A stretch of DNA of 6,461 nt from Deltaproteobacteria bacterium (GTDB lineage: Bacteria; Desulfobacterota; Desulfomonilia; UBA1062). The DNA lies in contig JAFGTK010000063.1 of assembly GCA_016934135.1 (NCBI GenBank), positions 1-6,461 of the forward strand, read 5' to 3'. Shown here piece by piece: positions 4,445 to 6,461 of the stretch. Position 1 is the stretch's first letter. Each line of letters begins with the position of its first letter. Both the position numbers and the translations under genes were made by a program. The notes beneath the pieces were generated by a model. It was not told the DNA's origin. It ran no database searches and saw only the letters and a list, made by a program, of their open reading frames with translations.

Positions 4445-6461
4445 ACTGCTCGTTCTCATCCCCCTTCTCCTGTTTTTCCCTGCAGGGCTCATCGGGGCTT
4501 CCTTCGAAATGAAAACAAAGCAGGACATGGTTAAAGATATTGTTTCCGATATCCCCTGTGTAGAGCTCACAGAGAATGCAGCTACAGAGGTTTTTCTGGA
4601 AGAGACAGACGGCCTGTTCAGGGCATATGATTCCGCGGGAATATCCTACAGGGCATCAAGCCAGGCCGAGGCGGTTGACGGTTATCTGAGAATACAGGAT
4701 ATCTGCCTGGTGAAAGAAGTGGTAATCAAAGGCCATTCACGCATCAGCCCGGATGCGATCCGTTTCCGGATCAAGACCGCCCCGGGAATGGTAGTACACA
4801 GAAAGGCCATAAAAGCCGATATCGAAGAGATCTTTATCATGGGGTATTTCGAGAAATGCGATGCCACATATGACGACGGCCTCGTCACTTTTGTTGTACA
4901 GGAATATCCCATTATTGTGTCTATCGAGGTAGAAGGAAACAAAAAGATAAAACAGGACGAGATACTCGATACCATAGGGCTTAAACGTTTCGATATCCTC
5001 AATACCCGCCTGCTCAAGACGAGCATCGACCGTATCATTGCCATATACCGGGAAAAGGGATTCTATAATGTGGAAGTATCCTCAGCCACTCCCGCAACAG
5101 AGGGGGGCATCACCCTGAAATTCACAATCGTTGAGAACAAAAAACTCTATGTGAAAGATGTCGACTTTGACGGCAACGAAAATATAAGTGCGAGAAAGAT
5201 CCGCAAGGTTATGGAAACAAAGAACCGGTGGTGGTTCGGCATGTTCTCCCATTCGGGATCATATCTCGATGAGACCCTGGACACAGACCTTTTAAGGATC
5301 GAACAGTTCTATGGGGATGAAGGGTATATAAATGCAAAAGTTGGAAGACCCCAGGTGGAGATAAAAGAAGACAAGGGGATTTATATCACCATCCCCATTA
5401 AAGAAGGTCCTCTATACTCTATCGGGGAAATAGATATCACCGGAGACATGCTGCTTACAAAAGAAGAGCTCCTGGACAAACTGGAAATCAAACCCGGAGA
5501 TGTAATGCGAAGAGGCAAGATCCAGCTGTCCATAGAACATCTCAGGAATATCTATATGGACAAAGGATATGCGTTTGTCCAGATACGGCCGAGAAACATA
5601 GAAAAACCGGACAACATCATTGATCTTGTCTTTGAAATACTCAAAGGGGATCCGGTTCACATAGATACAATCCATATCCGCGGAAATGACAAGACACGAG
5701 ACAAGGTCATACGAAGAGAGCTTCAATTGCAGGAAGGCGACCTCTTCTCATCGACTGCGATTCAGCGCAGCCGTGACAGGCTCTCCCGGCTGGGTTACTT
5801 CTCAAACGTGAACATCGAACCCATCCCCAGAGGAAAGGATACCATGTCTGCGCTGGTAGACGTAGAGGAGACAACTACAGGCGCCCTCTCGTTCGGGCTT
5901 GCCTATTCCAGCGAAGACGGCCTGCTGGGGACACTGGAAGTGAGCGAGAACAACCTCATGGGCAAAGGCCTCAAGACAAAATTAGGGGTAGAGTTCGGGG
6001 CAGATAAAAAAAGCTACACCTTTGATTTCGAAGAGCCTTGGCTGCTGGATCACCATATATCGTTAGGATTCCGACTCTTTAACACGGAAAAGGAATACAC
6101 CTATTATACAAAAAAGTCCCGGGGAGGAAACATACGGTTAAGCTATCCCCTCATCGAAGAGATCCGGCACAGCATCGTCTATTCTTACGATGATGTTCTC
6201 GGCCTCTACGACATTGATACCACCTATGAAAATTATTTGTCCGAAGAGGACATCGAAGGCGGGTTGACGAGCAGCATTATCAATTCCATCTACCGTGATA
6301 CCACAAATGATTATTACCGGCCCACCCGAGGCTCCGATCTTTCCGTATCACTTGAGTACGCAGGGCTGGGGGGAGATTATCATTTCACCCGTTCCACAGC
6401 CAAGGCTGCAAAGTTCTTCCCGCTATACAAAGATAAAGTCGCCTTGATGTTAAAATTCAGA
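4425..6461 (+). CDS. bamA: Outer membrane protein assembly factor BamA (3' end beyond window)
   Basis: Omp85-family outer-membrane protein, the central subunit that folds beta-barrel proteins into the outer membrane. The frame is open without a stop for 679 codons to the window edge. A signal peptide is clear: NHSLRR, then a hydrophobic run from 8 to about 24, with likely cleavage after LIGA (residue 25). About 70 residues of unassigned sequence follow. Then come five POTRA domains at roughly 96-162, 163-238, 241-329, 330-410 and 411-482; the fifth carries the typical GNDKTRDKVIRREL (420-433), and LGYFSNV (456-462) is standard. The barrel begins near 484, with NNLMGKG (509-515), FEEPWLLD (535-542) and the conserved DYYRPTRGS (629-637). 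The loop 6 RGF motif and C-terminal beta-signal must lie outside; a full protein should be about 850 residues or more. TTG start with a strong binding site, overlapping lolD by 20 bases. TamA is unlikely, having three POTRA domains. Confidence 0.96.
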   Translation, partial: MNHSLRRLLVLIPLLLFFPAGLIGASFEMKTKQDMVKDIVSDIPCVELTENAATEVFLEETDGLFRAYDSAGISYRASSQAEAVDGYLRIQDICLVKEVVIKGHSRISPDAIRFRIKTAPGMVVHRKAIKADIEEIFIMGYFEKCDATYDDGLVTFVVQEYPIIVSIEVEGNKKIKQDEILDTIGLKRFDILNTRLLKTSIDRIIAIYREKGFYNVEVSSATPATEGGITLKFTIVENKKLYVKDVDFDGNENISARKIRKVMETKNRWWFGMFSHSGSYLDETLDTDLLRIEQFYGDEGYINAKVGRPQVEIKEDKGIYITIPIKEGPLYSIGEIDITGDMLLTKEELLDKLEIKPGDVMRRGKIQLSIEHLRNIYMDKGYAFVQIRPRNIEKPDNIIDLVFEILKGDPVHIDTIHIRGNDKTRDKVIRRELQLQEGDLFSSTAIQRSRDRLSRLGYFSNVNIEPIPRGKDTMSALVDVEETTTGALSFGLAYSSEDGLLGTLEVSENNLMGKGLKTKLGVEFGADKKSYTFDFEEPWLLDHHISLGFRLFNTEKEYTYYTKKSRGGNIRLSYPLIEEIRHSIVYSYDDVLGLYDIDTTYENYLSEEDIEGGLTSSIINSIYRDTTNDYYRPTRGSDLSVSLEYAGLGGDYHFTRSTAKAAKFFPLYKDKVALMLKFR

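Noticed and set aside
1003..6461. Intrinsic terminators between the operon genes
   Set aside because: The genes overlap, leaving no spacers, and the one strong hairpin found (3707-3735) is not followed by a U-tract.

Overview
The window looks like chromosomal core DNA from a diderm (Gram-negative) bacterium. Three of its five genes only make sense in a cell with an outer membrane: a lipoprotein-release permease and its ATPase (LolC/F and LolD) and the outer-membrane protein assembly factor BamA. The gene order lysS - lolC - lolD - bamA resembles what I recall from Desulfobacterota ('deltaproteobacteria') and possibly Nitrospirota-like lineages. That placement is an inference from gene order and protein style, and I cannot name a genus. 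There are no mobile elements, CRISPR arrays, tRNA or rRNA genes in the window.

Layout. On the minus strand, 18-590 encodes a complete AMMECR1-domain protein (AmmeMemoRadiSam protein A-like). Bases 591-1054 form a divergent intergenic region. It holds one plausible sigma70-type promoter pointing each way (both with a TTGACT -35 box), several short inverted repeats and no convincing gene. From 1055 to the right edge all genes are on the plus strand and overlap: lysS (1055-2533, TTG start), lolC/lolF (2530-3765, apparent CTG start), lolD (3755-4444, ATG start) and bamA (from 4425, TTG start, cut by the window edge at 6461 after 679 codons). The overlaps are 4, 11 and 20 bases, so the four genes are almost certainly co-transcribed and probably translationally coupled.

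How the genes work together. LysS charges tRNA-Lys in the cytoplasm. The LolC/F-LolD ABC transporter extracts mature lipoproteins from the inner membrane for hand-over to a periplasmic chaperone. BamA folds beta-barrel proteins into the outer membrane with the help of Bam lipoproteins that themselves need the Lol pathway. The last three genes are therefore one envelope-biogenesis module, and lysS at the head would tie its expression to a translation enzyme.

The most notable points are the lolC start, where no ATG, GTG or TTG is available and a CTG overlapping the lysS stop codon sits behind a good ribosome binding site; the use of non-ATG starts by three of the four operon genes; and a stretch of about 70 residues between the BamA signal peptide and its first POTRA domain. 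I did not find evidence for a previously undescribed multi-gene system; this is mainly a well-conserved housekeeping locus with some unusual translation-initiation details.
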